From the NCBI GenBank assembly GCA_965221725.1, contig OZ244909.1:1240001-1304000 (forward strand): DNA of 64,000 nucleotides, given 5' to 3'. The notes below the pieces were generated by a model. That model was not told the DNA's origin, did no database searches, and saw only the letters and a program-made list of their open reading frames with translations. The translations under genes were made by a program, and so were the position numbers. Shown in pieces: positions 42,824 to 51,406 of the stretch; within the stretch, counting starts at the first letter, position 1; each line of letters opens with the position of its first letter. Source of the DNA: HK1 sp965221725. Lineage in GTDB: Bacteria > Pseudomonadota > Gammaproteobacteria > HK1.

Positions 42824-43822
42824 TCATGCAAGGGCCGATACAATGCGAATCCTGGCACTGATTCGTGGTTGGATGTCCATCCTTCGTTCGACTTCGCCTT
42901 CCATCTCGACCATCCACTCCTGACATTCTCCGCTGAATCTGCAAATCATGAGTCGTGGCGTGCTGGAAGTCGCATTGGTAACAATCGCAAGGCGGTAGTC
43001 GTCTGTTTTCTCCTGAAGCTTCTCGTGTTCGTTCGGAGTAAGTTCCACCACCGGGTTTGATCCGAACAATCCTTTGACTTCGATACGCAGGGGAGGTTTT
43101 CCCTCAAGGCAGGCTTCCAGATCCCAACCAAAATTATTACTTTCGACACTCTCCACCGTATAGCCATACTTCTCGAAATGCTTCCGTACGATGCGGATTG
43201 CGGCCCTTTCCACTTTCGCATTATGTTCCGGATCCGTCTTGCGGATCTTGCTTCTTGGGGGGCGAGATTTTCCCTTGATGAGTTTTTTTATTTGGTCTAC
43301 GACGAGCGACGCCTTATCTGAATCAGCATACCATATGTTATGCTGGCCTATGTATCCCTTTTGGGATGTTGGAATCTCAAGTGTACGGGCATCAATCGGC
43401 AGCAACACAGCATCACTAATCCGAGTCTTGAATCGGTAATACCCACACAATCCGTTCTCTTTGTAGATTTTCGGTACGGAAGAGAGAATTTTTAATTCTC
43501 GAAACACAGTCGCATTCCGATACCAACCGATCACGACGGTCGGAGATTGACCCATCCGCGGAGCGATCCAGACTATTAGGACTTTGTCGATGAATTCGGC
43601 GCCATCGATAGTTTTCCCGACGCGGCGCGCAATGCGCTCGATGTTCATGGTTTCACCAGCTTGAACGAACCCATGTACATGTCCATCATGCGACGCGAAA
43701 TTGATGATCTCACCGCCCCATCCTTTCTTTTCGACCCAAGCGCCGCCTCCCCTTATCTCGCCACTACCCTGCCGGCTACCATAGAATTCCATCCAACCTA
43801 CTCGGCAGAAAAGAATCTTCAC
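42824..43822 (-). CDS. DUF3883/PD-(D/E)xK nuclease-like protein
   Basis: A 332-residue protein, GTG start at 43822 behind a long GGGGAGGGGGG ribosome-binding site. The C-terminal 140 residues carry a restriction-endonuclease-like core: ERAAIRIVRKHFEKYGYTVESVESNNFGWDLEA (D234), LRIEVKGL (E248-x-K250) and VELTPNEHEKLQEKTDDYRLAIVTNA, as in DUF3883. The N-terminal ~180 residues (VLIVWIAPRMGQSPTVVIGWYRNATVFREL, YRFKTRISDAVLLP) look like a substrate-recognition domain. GC content is clearly lower than in the neighbours, so recent acquisition is likely. Probably a modification-dependent or foreign-DNA nuclease. Confidence 0.75.
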   Translation of the reverse strand: MKILFCRVGWMEFYGSRQGSGEIRGGGAWVEKKGWGGEIINFASHDGHVHGFVQAGETMNIERIARRVGKTIDGAEFIDKVLIVWIAPRMGQSPTVVIGWYRNATVFRELKILSSVPKIYKENGLCGYYRFKTRISDAVLLPIDARTLEIPTSQKGYIGQHNIWYADSDKASLVVDQIKKLIKGKSRPPRSKIRKTDPEHNAKVERAAIRIVRKHFEKYGYTVESVESNNFGWDLEACLEGKPPLRIEVKGLFGSNPVVELTPNEHEKLQEKTDDYRLAIVTNATSSTPRLMICRFSGECQEWMVEMEGEVERRMDIQPRISARIRIVSALA

Positions 43823-43897
43823 GCGGTTTGCCCCCCTCCCCGAGCTGCGGATTGTTCTTGTTCACTCTCGCCAGCGTACCAAAAACGCCGCGAGGAC

Positions 43898-44907
43898 TCA
43901 CATCCCCCACACCGTGATCGCCCAGCCCTCTGTCCGCTCCTCCCGACGGAACAGCTTGTCCGCCCACGGCTTGCCGTCGGTGCGGTCGAACAGGACGGGG
44001 TGGCCTTCCTCCGCGCCGCAGCGGTCCATGTAGCCAGCGGTTTGCTCCAGCCCGTCGCGAATCGTCCGCTCCAAACTTTTGTGCAGGACCTTGCACTCCA
44101 CCACGCACTTGCGGGTGCGCCCGGACTGCGGCCAGAGGATGAGCAGGTCAGTGCGCCTCCGGCCAAGGCCGTACGCGCGCTCGATGCGTCCACCGCCGTT
44201 CACGACTCGCTGCAGGAACGCCTGAAGCAGAAGCCGCGGGCCGGCTTCCCGATAGTCGAACCGCCCCATCCAGTGTTCCGAGTGCTCGCGGAAGAATGCC
44301 TGGAAGGCGGCGAGCAACGCGACCATGTCGAGGCCCCCGAGAGCACCACGCTGTGCGGAAAGCCCGCGGGACGTCTCAGGTATCCGGCCCGCAACTGCCT
44401 GAGCACCGCCAGCAGCGAGTCGCCCACCAGCGCGTCGATCTCGTCGATCAGCAGGATCAGGGGCACGGGGTCGGCCTCGCACCAGCGGGCCAGCACCTCT
44501 CCAAGCGCAACATCCTGACCGATGGTGTCGAGGACGCCGGGCCACATCGACGCAAGCGACTCCTCGCCCAGCGTCGACTTCGCCTCCCGCGCCAGCTCGG
44601 CGAGCACGGCGCGCATGGCCCGGCCGACATCTTCCCGTGCGACCTGTCCGACCTCGACATTGACGTACACGCAACGGTATGCGCCTTCGGCACCGCGGTT
44701 GAGCAAGTCGCGCAATGCGAAGAGCGCCGAGGTCTTGCCGGTTTGACGGGGTGCGTGAAGAACGAAGTACCGCCCTTCACGAACGAGGGGACGCAGCTCG
44801 CGCAGGTTCACGCGCTCCAGCGGCGGGACGCAGTAGTGGACCGCCCCGACGACCGGACCGGTGGTGTTGCAGCAGCGCATGGACTCGCGAGTGTCACACG
44901 ATTGCAA
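43898..44907 (-). pseudogene. Broken AAA ATPase/PD-(D/E)xK nuclease gene (internal deletion and frameshift)
   Basis: The 5' part (from 44907) encodes a P-loop ATPase: HYCVPPLERVNLRELRPLV, EGRYFVLHAPRQTGKTSALFALRDLL (Walker A) and LILLIDEIDALVG (Walker B), ending at RRPAGFPHSVVLSG near 44345. The 3' part, in another frame, encodes the C-terminal nuclease-like domain (GGGRIERAYGLGRRRTDLLILWPQ, KCVVECKVLHKSLERTI). Intact relatives have about 150 extra residues between these parts, so an internal deletion joined them out of frame. The product would be inactive. Confidence 0.75.
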
Positions 44908-44919
44908 GGGTCCGCGCGC

Positions 44920-45177
44920 TCAGTCCTCGGGGTCGAACAGCCGGCGGTAGGCCGCTTCGGCCCGAGCCAGACCCGCGTCGGTCAAGACCACGGACTTCGC
45001 CTTGCCGACCGGATTGGAGATCAGCGCCTTTTCGTGAAGACGCTCCATCGCGTCCCAGTCGAACGACTTCCACGTCCGCGCGCCGCCCGTGGAACAGTGC
45101 TCGACGATCCCGAGGTAGAGGAGCGCCAGAGTGGCTTCGTCGATCCTTTCGTTGACCTGTTCGTCGCTCATTGTCAT
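44920..45177 (-). CDS. DUF6429 family protein
   Basis: An 85-residue protein: DEQVNERIDEATLALLYLGIVE, TWKSFDWDAMERLHEKALISNPVGKAKSVVLTDAGLARAEAAYRRLF. The pattern (a helical start, then WDAMERLHEKGLI...KSVVLT-G-) is a small winged-helix-like family often found beside mobile or defence genes. It lies 13 bases upstream of the broken ATPase gene and may have regulated it. Start at 45177 with AGGA upstream; MSDEQ at 45171 is an alternative. Confidence 0.75.
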   Translation of the reverse strand: MTMSDEQVNERIDEATLALLYLGIVEHCSTGGARTWKSFDWDAMERLHEKALISNPVGKAKSVVLTDAGLARAEAAYRRLFDPED

Positions 45178-45214
45178 GTGCTGTCCTGTCGATCAGCATG
45201 TCCCGTCAGGAGAT

Positions 45215-45679
45215 TCAGCGGCGGTCGCAGGCCACGATGACGGCTTCGAGCGTGCGCCGGCCGAGCATGCCGGCGATGATGGCGAGTCCGGGCCCGGCGG
45301 TGGGCACCAGCACACCGCGCGGCAGCATCATCGTCGAGACTGCGAACAACGCCGCCAGGGCGACCACCGCCGACGCGATCGCCCAGCCGAGCAGGCGGGA
45401 CTCCCACCACACCAGCGCGGCGATGACCACCAGGCTCGTCGCCATCACCGGCGAGAGCGGGCGAAGCGCCGGCCGCGGCGCGGTCGTTCCGGGCGACACG
45501 GGCGACACGGCAGCATCGCCGGCCGGCGCGGACGGACTCCGGCCATCAAGCACGAGAAGCTGCAGATCCAGCACCGCGGCCGCAGCTCGCGCCCCCCAGG
45601 GCGAGAGGTCGAACCAGACTCCGACCAGCACCACGAGGACGAAGCCGAGTCGTCTGGCATGTACACGGTTGAGCGTCAC
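45215..45679 (-). CDS. CHASE2-like membrane protein remnant
   Basis: About 154 residues. The start VTLNRVHARRLGFVLVVLVGVWFDLSPWGARAAAAVLDLQLLVLDGRS resembles the N terminus of CHASE2 sensor domains; the end (SLVVIAALVWWESRLLGWAIASAVVALAALFAVSTMMLPRG, LVPTAGPGLAIIAGMLG) resembles their C-terminal membrane segments. The large periplasmic part and any output domain are missing, so this is probably a deleted remnant that kept its frame. The start codon is uncertain (GTG at 45679 chosen). Confidence 0.4.
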   Translation of the reverse strand: MTLNRVHARRLGFVLVVLVGVWFDLSPWGARAAAAVLDLQLLVLDGRSPSAPAGDAAVSPVSPGTTAPRPALRPLSPVMATSLVVIAALVWWESRLLGWAIASAVVALAALFAVSTMMLPRGVLVPTAGPGLAIIAGMLGRRTLEAVIVACDRR

Positions 45680-45894
45680 TCGACAGGCCTCGGCATGATC
45701 GGGACGGCCATTCAAGCACAAATGCAAATCGGGCGAGATACCGGCAGTGTCTCACTTCGACCCCCGAGCTCCGGGAAAACCTGGCCCGGAGACACCGGGC
45801 CGAATTTCAGGGCAAGGCACCGAGATACCGGTGGGGTGTTGGCAGGGCCGCGGGTCGCTGTGTCATGATGAATGCATGTGTGCCGTGTTGCGCG

Positions 45895-45955
45895 GCGAAA
45901 ACGGGAAAGCAGTCAGATGCCGTGCCCGCAGCCGTGAAGCGGTGAAATTTCCGGA
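45895..45955. repeat. GGTGAAATTTCCGG-type repeat, partial copy
   Basis: CGGCGAAAACGGGAAAGCAG, CGTGCCCGCAGCCGTGAAG and CGGTGAAATTTCCGG match the right half of the 19660-19845 element. It ends 20 bases before the TerB-like gene. Confidence 0.65.
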
Positions 45956-45975
45956 TTGGGAGCTGACCCAGGAAC

Positions 45976-46440
45976 GTGTTCCAGGCATTCCAGCGACTGT
46001 TCGAATCCACCGTCGCCACCGCAAAGCGGGCCACGGTGGCGGAGGAGCGTGAGCACGGCTACCACGTCGCGACCGCGGCGCTGCTGGTCGAGGTGATGCG
46101 GGCCGACCACGAGGCCCGGCCCGAGGAGCGCGCAGCGGTACTGCGTGCCCTGGAGGCGGCGTTCGACGATCTTTCGACGGAGGAGACCCGCGATCTGCTC
46201 GCGCGGGCCGAGGAGCGGGCCGAAGACGCGACCTCCCTCTACGAATTCACCCGGCACGTCAACCGGCAGCTCGATCGCGACCAGAAGGCGCATGTGGTGG
46301 AGTTGCTCTGGCGGGTCGCATACGCGGACGGCGATCTCGACAAGTACGAGGAAAACCTGGTGCGCCGGATCGCGGACCTCATCCACGTTCCGCACGCGGT
46401 GTTCATCCGGATGAAGCACCGGGCCGGGGGCACGGCCTGA
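45976..46440 (+). CDS. TerB-family protein
   Basis: A 154-residue all-helical protein of the TerB/DjlA-N type: VATAALLVEVMRADHEARPEERAAVLRALEAAF, then VVELLWRVAYADGDLDKYEENLVRRIADLIHVPHAVFIRMKH. The two acidic segments (MRADHEARPEE and AYADGDLDKYEE) are the paired metal-binding motifs of the fold. Related to tellurite resistance proteins, but the stand-alone form is a widespread conserved protein with no settled role. GTG start at 45976 with AGGAAC just before it. Confidence 0.88.
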   Translation: MFQAFQRLFESTVATAKRATVAEEREHGYHVATAALLVEVMRADHEARPEERAAVLRALEAAFDDLSTEETRDLLARAEERAEDATSLYEFTRHVNRQLDRDQKAHVVELLWRVAYADGDLDKYEENLVRRIADLIHVPHAVFIRMKHRAGGTA

Positions 46441-46595
46441 CTGACTGACCAATCGACCGATCGCTCACGCGGCCTGCAGCCAATGACAGGCAACGCCGGC
46501 TTCGACATTCCACCCGATATCTCGGGCCCTGTACGCACGGCCTTTCCCGAAGGTTCGGGAGTCGGAGCAAGGCGCTGCCTGGTGACACACCGGCT

Positions 46596-47258
46596 TCACT
46601 CGCTCGTGAAGGTGATGTCCCCGTAGTACGCCACCGCGGCGCCGTCGCTGTTGTCGGTGTCGGTCATGATCGCCACCGCGTCGACTTCGCGCACGGACTC
46701 GCCGAACAGCGCCCGGAAGTCCGCCCGCACGTCCCGGCGCTCCTCGACCCACTGGCCGGCCTCCTCGTCGCCGGAGCGGACCGCGATGTGGCGCGAGGCT
46801 TCGGTATAGGCATTCGGCCATGTCTCGCCCGGGGTCCGGGTGCTCGCCCACACGTAGTTCACGGCGCGCGTTCGCCACAGGAACACCGGATGCGACCGAA
46901 TGACGTAGACTCGGGCGGCATAGTCGTCGCCGGCACGGGTACGTTCGTCGATATCCCCCAGGGTACCGTCGACGCGCCACGTCCAGCGCAGGATCGGAGT
47001 CTTCTCCAGGTCGATGCGGCGCTCCCGGTACAGGCCCGAGGCGGTCCCGCGGCTCGTCGCCCGCACCACGAGCCGTCCGTCACGCCGGACGGTCTCGTAA
47101 TGCGTCTCGCCCGCAAAGACCTTCTCTTCCCATCCGGCGATGTCGCCGTCGCGCAACACCTCGACGCTCTCGGCCACCGCGCCCCCCGTGCCCAGGCCCA
47201 GGCCCAGGCACAGACACGGGCACAGAACAAATCTCGGCACTTTCAAACCTCCGTCCAT
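46596..47258 (-). CDS. DUF3047 domain secreted protein
   Basis: A 220-residue protein with a signal peptide (VPRFVLCPCLCLGLGLGTGGAVA). The rest is a DUF3047 domain: IAGWEEKVFAGETHYETVRRDGRLVVRATSRGTASGLYRE, ILRWTWRVDGTL, DYAARVYVIRSH, NYVWASTRTPGETWPNAYT, and VDAVAIMTDTDNSDGAAVAYYGDITFT. The beta-sandwich look suggests carbohydrate or ligand binding in the periplasm; no function is established. Confidence 0.85.
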   Translation of the reverse strand: MDGGLKVPRFVLCPCLCLGLGLGTGGAVAESVEVLRDGDIAGWEEKVFAGETHYETVRRDGRLVVRATSRGTASGLYRERRIDLEKTPILRWTWRVDGTLGDIDERTRAGDDYAARVYVIRSHPVFLWRTRAVNYVWASTRTPGETWPNAYTEASRHIAVRSGDEEAGQWVEERRDVRADFRALFGESVREVDAVAIMTDTDNSDGAAVAYYGDITFTSE

Positions 47259-47328
47259 TCAATCCTCCCGATCAGCCATCCTGATCAGCCATCCCGATCA
47301 ACTCGGGCCGCTACCTCGGAGCCCCGAC

Positions 47329-47419
47329 CGAAATCGATTTTTCACTGCCTGGCCTCCAACCCTCTACCCGACCGCGAGGGCAGCCGCGTCAAGGGGAAAG
47401 ATTGTTCCGGCCAGCGTCC
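47329..47419. repeat. 90-bp repeat, copy 2, forming the 3' end of lnt
   Basis: Begins CGAAATCGATTTTTCACTGC and ends GGAAAGATTGTTCCGGCCAGC; parallel to 25395-25484. The last ~10 codons and the stop of lnt lie inside it. Confidence 0.7.
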
Positions 47420-49017
47420 TTGCCAGCCCGAGCCGCCGGCGACATCCGCCGTGACCACACCAGGCCCGCGACAAACCACCCCATGAGAGCCACGAGCACC
47501 GGGGCGTCCCCGAACCGCGCATACGGTGTCTCGCCGCGCATCGGCACGATCTCGAACACCTCCGCCGCAACTTCGAACTGGGGGAGCCGGCCCCGCACCT
47601 CTCCGCGGGGCGAGATAACCGCGCTCAGCCCGGTATTCGTCGCGCGTACCAGCCACCGCCCGGCTTCGGCGGCGCGCACCCGTGCGATCTCCAGATGCTG
47701 GTGCGGACCGATGGAGTCGCCGAACCACGCGTCGTTGCTGACCGTCACCAGCAACGCGGCCTGCGGCAGATCCATGCGTACCGCGCTCCCGAATGCGATC
47801 TCGTAGCAGATCGACACTCCGAGCACGTGGGAGCCGAGACGCATCGGCGCCTGCTCGCGGGGGCCGGAGCTGAAATCGGCCACCCGGATCCCCAGCGCCT
47901 TCACCACCGGGCGCAGCACGAACCCGAGCGGCAGGTACTCTCCGAACGGAACGAGGCGACGCTTGAAGTAGAGCCGCGGCTCGGACCCGAGCATCGCCAC
48001 CGCGTTCAGATAGGGACCTCCGGGCGCTTCGCGCACCGGCACCCCGGCGACGATCGCACTGCCGTGCTCGATCGCCTCCTTCCCGAGCCGGCGCATGAAT
48101 TCCGTCTGCGTATCGAGGAACCCGGGGATCGCCGTCTCCGGCCAGACCACCAGATCGGCATCGAAGTGCCGCCGCGTCAGTCTCGAGTACCGCTCCAGGG
48201 TCGGGCCCCGCATCTCCGGAAGCCACTTCCGGCTCTGGTCGACGTTGCCCTGCACGATCGCGACGTCCACCGGCGGCCCCGCCTCCCGTACCCATTCGGT
48301 GCCGGCAAGCCCGACGCCCGCGCCCCACAGTGCGATCGCGACCACCAGCGGCGCGAACGCGCGTCCTCCGCGACGAGCCGGGGCCGGGGCCTGGACCGAG
48401 ACCGGGACCATGGCCAGGATCGGGATCAGAGCAAGCCCGCCGGCCACGAACGCGACCAGGGCGCCCGTGCCGTGTACCCCCAGTACCGGCAGCCATCCCG
48501 CCGCGGGGCCGTCGATCTGCGCATACCCGACCTGCAGCCACGGGAATCCGGTCAACGCCCACCCTCTGATCCACTCCCACAACGTCCATGCCGCCGGGTA
48601 CACCGCAAGCAGCCGCGGCGCGGCCGCGGCCGCGGCCGGCGCGACCCGTACCAGGATCCAGCCGAGAACGGCGGGGTAGAGGGCAAGGCCCGCGACCAGC
48701 GCCACCGTCAGGACGAATGCCAGCGGTCCCGCCACGTTGGCGAAACCGAAGCTCTCGTACACCCAGGAGATGCCGGCGCCGAAGGATCCGAGCCCGAACA
48801 GCCAGCCGAGGAGGAAGGCACGCCGCGGCGTCGCGCATCGGCACCACGCGATGAACAGCACGGCAAGGGAGACGAACGCGACGGGAAAGAGCCCGAACGG
48901 GGCGAACGCGAGGGGCAGCGCCGCCCCGGCCGCGAGACACCCGCCCGCGGCGGTGGCCTTGTGCAGGCGGGCGCGCCGGAGTGAGGGAGCAGTCGGGCGC
49001 GACGATTCGTCCCGCAT
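47389..49017 (-). CDS. lnt: Apolipoprotein N-acyltransferase
   Basis: A 542-residue inner-membrane enzyme adding the third acyl chain to lipoproteins, essential for Lol sorting. The N-terminal half has about six membrane helices; the periplasmic nitrilase-like domain carries the catalytic triad E294 (VVWPETAIPG), K352 (LYFKRRLVPFGEYLP) and C404 (GVSICYEIAF). A final helix (VLVALMGWFVAGLVW) precedes a tail (RAGKDAGRNNLSP) encoded by an interspersed repeat. It lies 12 bases after corC on the same strand; lnt-corC-ybeY-phoH-miaB is a conserved gammaproteobacterial block. The two surface lipoproteins at 8-11.7 kb would be substrates. Confidence 0.96.
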   Translation of the reverse strand: MRDESSRPTAPSLRRARLHKATAAGGCLAAGAALPLAFAPFGLFPVAFVSLAVLFIAWCRCATPRRAFLLGWLFGLGSFGAGISWVYESFGFANVAGPLAFVLTVALVAGLALYPAVLGWILVRVAPAAAAAAPRLLAVYPAAWTLWEWIRGWALTGFPWLQVGYAQIDGPAAGWLPVLGVHGTGALVAFVAGGLALIPILAMVPVSVQAPAPARRGGRAFAPLVVAIALWGAGVGLAGTEWVREAGPPVDVAIVQGNVDQSRKWLPEMRGPTLERYSRLTRRHFDADLVVWPETAIPGFLDTQTEFMRRLGKEAIEHGSAIVAGVPVREAPGGPYLNAVAMLGSEPRLYFKRRLVPFGEYLPLGFVLRPVVKALGIRVADFSSGPREQAPMRLGSHVLGVSICYEIAFGSAVRMDLPQAALLVTVSNDAWFGDSIGPHQHLEIARVRAAEAGRWLVRATNTGLSAVISPRGEVRGRLPQFEVAAEVFEIVPMRGETPYARFGDAPVLVALMGWFVAGLVWSRRMSPAARAGKDAGRNNLSP

Positions 49018-49029
49018 GGGGCGTCCCGC

Positions 49030-49896
49030 TCAGTCCGCCCCGCCTTCGTCTCCGAGCGGTCGCACTCGAAGCAGATGGACGCGGCGCTTGTCGGCGCGGA
49101 CCACCGTGAAGCGAAACCCGTCGAGGGTGACCTGCTCGTGACGGGAGGGAAGGCGCGCGAAGGCCCGCACCACCACGCCCCCGATGGTGTCCGACTCCTC
49201 GTCGTCGAACGCGCAGTTGAAGTACTCGTTGAAGTCTTCGACCGGGGTGCGCGCCTTCACCGTGAACTCGCCGTTGGAGTGCGCGCTGACGAGATGCTCG
49301 TCGCCGGTGTCGTGCTCGTCGTCGATCTCTCCCACGATCTGCTCCAGCACGTCCTCGATGGTGACGAGACCGGCCACCCCGCCGTACTCGTCGACCACGA
49401 GCGCCATGTGGTTGCGGCCGGCCCTGAACTCCCGGAGCAGGACATCGAGCCGCTTGCTCTCGGGGATGAAAACCGCTCTCCGCATCGCGTCCGCGAGGTT
49501 GAAGCGATTGTCCCCATTGCGCGCAAAATGGCTGAGCAGATCCTTGGCGAACAGGATCCCCTCCACCTCGTCGCGGTTGTCGCCGATCACCGGGAAGCGC
49601 GAGTGACCCGAGTCGACCACCGCGCCCACGAACTCCTCCGGCGGCCGGTCCCCGTCGATCACCACCATCTGCGCCCGCGGCACCATGATGTCGCGCACCT
49701 GCATGTCACCGACCGAGAGCGCGCCCTCGATCATGGCCAGCGCATCGGGGCCGAGCACGTTGCGCCGTTCGGCGTCGCGCAGAAGGCGCACGAGCGAGCG
49801 CCGATCCCCGGGTTCGCTCCGCTTGCCCTGCAACGCGCGAACGATGCGCCCGAACCAGGACCGCGTACTCGGACCGCCGTCGGGGGGTTCGTTCAC
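49030..49896 (-). CDS. corC: CorC/HlyC-type CBS-domain protein
   Basis: A 288-residue cytoplasmic protein with two CBS domains (QVRDIMVPRAQMVVIDGDRPPEEFVGAVVDSGHSRFPVIGD and LREFRAGRNHMALVVDEYGGVAGLVTIEDVLEQIVGEIDDEHD) and a C-terminal transporter-associated domain (GFRFTVVRADKRRVHLLRV). Linked to magnesium and cobalt efflux; it lacks the membrane DUF21 domain of longer relatives. I chose the GTG at 49896, which overlaps the ybeY stop (GTGA); an upstream start would run through ybeY. Part of the lnt block. Confidence 0.93.
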   Translation of the reverse strand: MNEPPDGGPSTRSWFGRIVRALQGKRSEPGDRRSLVRLLRDAERRNVLGPDALAMIEGALSVGDMQVRDIMVPRAQMVVIDGDRPPEEFVGAVVDSGHSRFPVIGDNRDEVEGILFAKDLLSHFARNGDNRFNLADAMRRAVFIPESKRLDVLLREFRAGRNHMALVVDEYGGVAGLVTIEDVLEQIVGEIDDEHDTGDEHLVSAHSNGEFTVKARTPVEDFNEYFNCAFDDEESDTIGGVVVRAFARLPSRHEQVTLDGFRFTVVRADKRRVHLLRVRPLGDEGGAD

Positions 49897-50357
49897 GGCC
49901 CGTCCCCGGCCGCGTAGGGGTCGGGATAGCCGAGCCGGCCCAGGATCTCGCGCTCCAGCGCCTCCATCTCCCCGGCGGCGCCGGGCTCGTCGTGGTCGTA
50001 TCCGAGCAGGTGCAGGGTGCCGTGAACGACGAGATGCGCCCAGTGCGCATCGGGGCACTTCGCGTGCTCATGCGCCTCGCGCTCGGCCACCGGCGCGCAG
50101 ACCACGATGTCGCCGAGAATGCGCACGGAGGGAACCTCCGGGGCATCGAACCCGAAGGCGAGGACGTTGGTGGCGCCTGTTCGGCCGCGGTAGCGCGCGT
50201 TGAGCGCCGCCCCCTCGGTCTCGTCCACCACCCGCACCGTCAGGTGCGCGCCCTCGCAGCGGCCGTCGAGGGCGGCCTCGGCCCACTCCGCGAGCTTCGC
50301 CGCCGCCGGCACCCCGGGCGCTGCGCACGCACGCTGCACCTCGACCCCGAAGCTCAT
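49893..50357 (-). CDS. ybeY: Endoribonuclease YbeY
   Basis: A 154-residue metalloprotein required for 16S rRNA 3' maturation and ribosome quality control. The zinc site is HLVVHGTLHLLGYDHDE with three His; other family marks are LTVRVVDETEGAALNARYRGRTGATNVLAFGF and LGDIVVCAPVAEREA. Starts at ATG 50357, overlapping the end of phoH (ATGA); overlaps corC at its end. Confidence 0.96.
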   Translation of the reverse strand: MSFGVEVQRACAAPGVPAAAKLAEWAEAALDGRCEGAHLTVRVVDETEGAALNARYRGRTGATNVLAFGFDAPEVPSVRILGDIVVCAPVAEREAHEHAKCPDAHWAHLVVHGTLHLLGYDHDEPGAAGEMEALEREILGRLGYPDPYAAGDGP

Positions 50358-51343
50358 CCCCGCTCGTCCACGCTGGCCGCGTCGTAGGCGTCGAGAATCC
50401 GCGACACCATCGGGTGGCGCACCACGTCCCGGGAATCGAACCATGTCCAGGTAATGCCCTTCACCGACCGCAGCACGTCGACCGCATGGCGGAGCCCCGA
50501 GCCCTGACCGCCGGGCAGATCGATCTGGGTGACATCGCCGGTCACCACCGCGGTGGAGCCGAAGCCGATGCGGGTGAGGAGCATCTTCATCTGCGCCACC
50601 GAGGTGTTCTGCGCCTCGTCCAGAATGATGAACGACTCGTTCAGGGTGCGCCCGCGCATGTAGGCGAGCGGCGCCACCTCGATGACGTTGCGATCCATGA
50701 GCTTCGCGGTGCGTTCGTAGCCGAGCATCTCGTGGAGCGCGTCGAACAGGGGGCGGAGGTACGGGTCGACCTTCTGCTGGAGATCGCCGGGGAGAAACCC
50801 GAGACGCTCGCCCGCCTCCACCGCGGGACGCACCAGCACGATGCGCGTGACCCGGTCGGTCTCCAGCGCTTCCACCGCGCACGCCACCGCGAGGTACGTC
50901 TTGCCAGTGCCGGCCGGACCGATGCCGAAGTTGACATCATGCGTGCGCACCGAGCGCAGGTACCGGGTCTGATTGCGGCCGCGGCCGTGCACCACGCCAC
51001 GCCGGACCCTGACCGATTCGCCGGTGTCGGAGGCCGCCTCGGAAGCCTCGTCAAGGCTCTCCTCGATCTCCGACTCCTGCAGGAACAGGTGAACCCGCTC
51101 GGCGGTGAGCGACTCCTCGCCGGTCGAGGCGTAGAGCTTGCGGATAGTCGCGCTGGCCGCCCGGACCGGGGCGGGGTCCCCGAGTATCTGGAAGACATGA
51201 CCCCGCGTGGAGATCTCGACCCCGAAACGGCGCTCCAGCTGTCGCAGGTGTCGGTCGAGCGGGCCACACAGACTTGCAAGTCGCTCGTTGTCTGCGGGTT
51301 CGAGGTGGATGTCCGTTTCGGTGCGTGCGGTGGGAACGTTCAG
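50354..51343 (-). CDS. PhoH-family ATPase (YbeZ), probable CTG start
   Basis: A 329-residue PhoH/YbeZ-type P-loop ATPase that works with YbeY. An N-terminal KH-like part (LCGPLDRHLRQLERRFGVEIS and GHVFQILGDPAPVRAA) precedes Walker A GPAGTGKT (about residues 142-149), APLAYMRGRTLNESFIILDEAQNTSV and LTRIGFGSTAVVTGDVTQIDLP. The frame has no ATG, GTG or TTG between the upstream in-frame stop at 51407 and residue 100. The CTG at 51343, with GAGG seven bases before it, gives the natural N terminus; the GTG at 50995 would delete the N-terminal domain and is unlikely. Ends overlapping ybeY. Confidence 0.88.
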   Translation of the reverse strand: MNVPTARTETDIHLEPADNERLASLCGPLDRHLRQLERRFGVEISTRGHVFQILGDPAPVRAASATIRKLYASTGEESLTAERVHLFLQESEIEESLDEASEAASDTGESVRVRRGVVHGRGRNQTRYLRSVRTHDVNFGIGPAGTGKTYLAVACAVEALETDRVTRIVLVRPAVEAGERLGFLPGDLQQKVDPYLRPLFDALHEMLGYERTAKLMDRNVIEVAPLAYMRGRTLNESFIILDEAQNTSVAQMKMLLTRIGFGSTAVVTGDVTQIDLPGGQGSGLRHAVDVLRSVKGITWTWFDSRDVVRHPMVSRILDAYDAASVDERG

Positions 51344-51406
51344 GGGAGGGCCTCGGCTCGGAGTCGGTGATTCGGGGACACGGGGTTCGCAGGCGGGCCG
51401 CGGCGC

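Noticed and set aside
45727..45780. A terminator upstream of the CHASE2-like remnant
   Set aside because: No stable stem with a T-run could be drawn.
49896..50058. A longer CorC starting at 50058
   Set aside because: The extension lies in another frame of ybeY; the GTG at 49896 overlaps the ybeY stop as expected.
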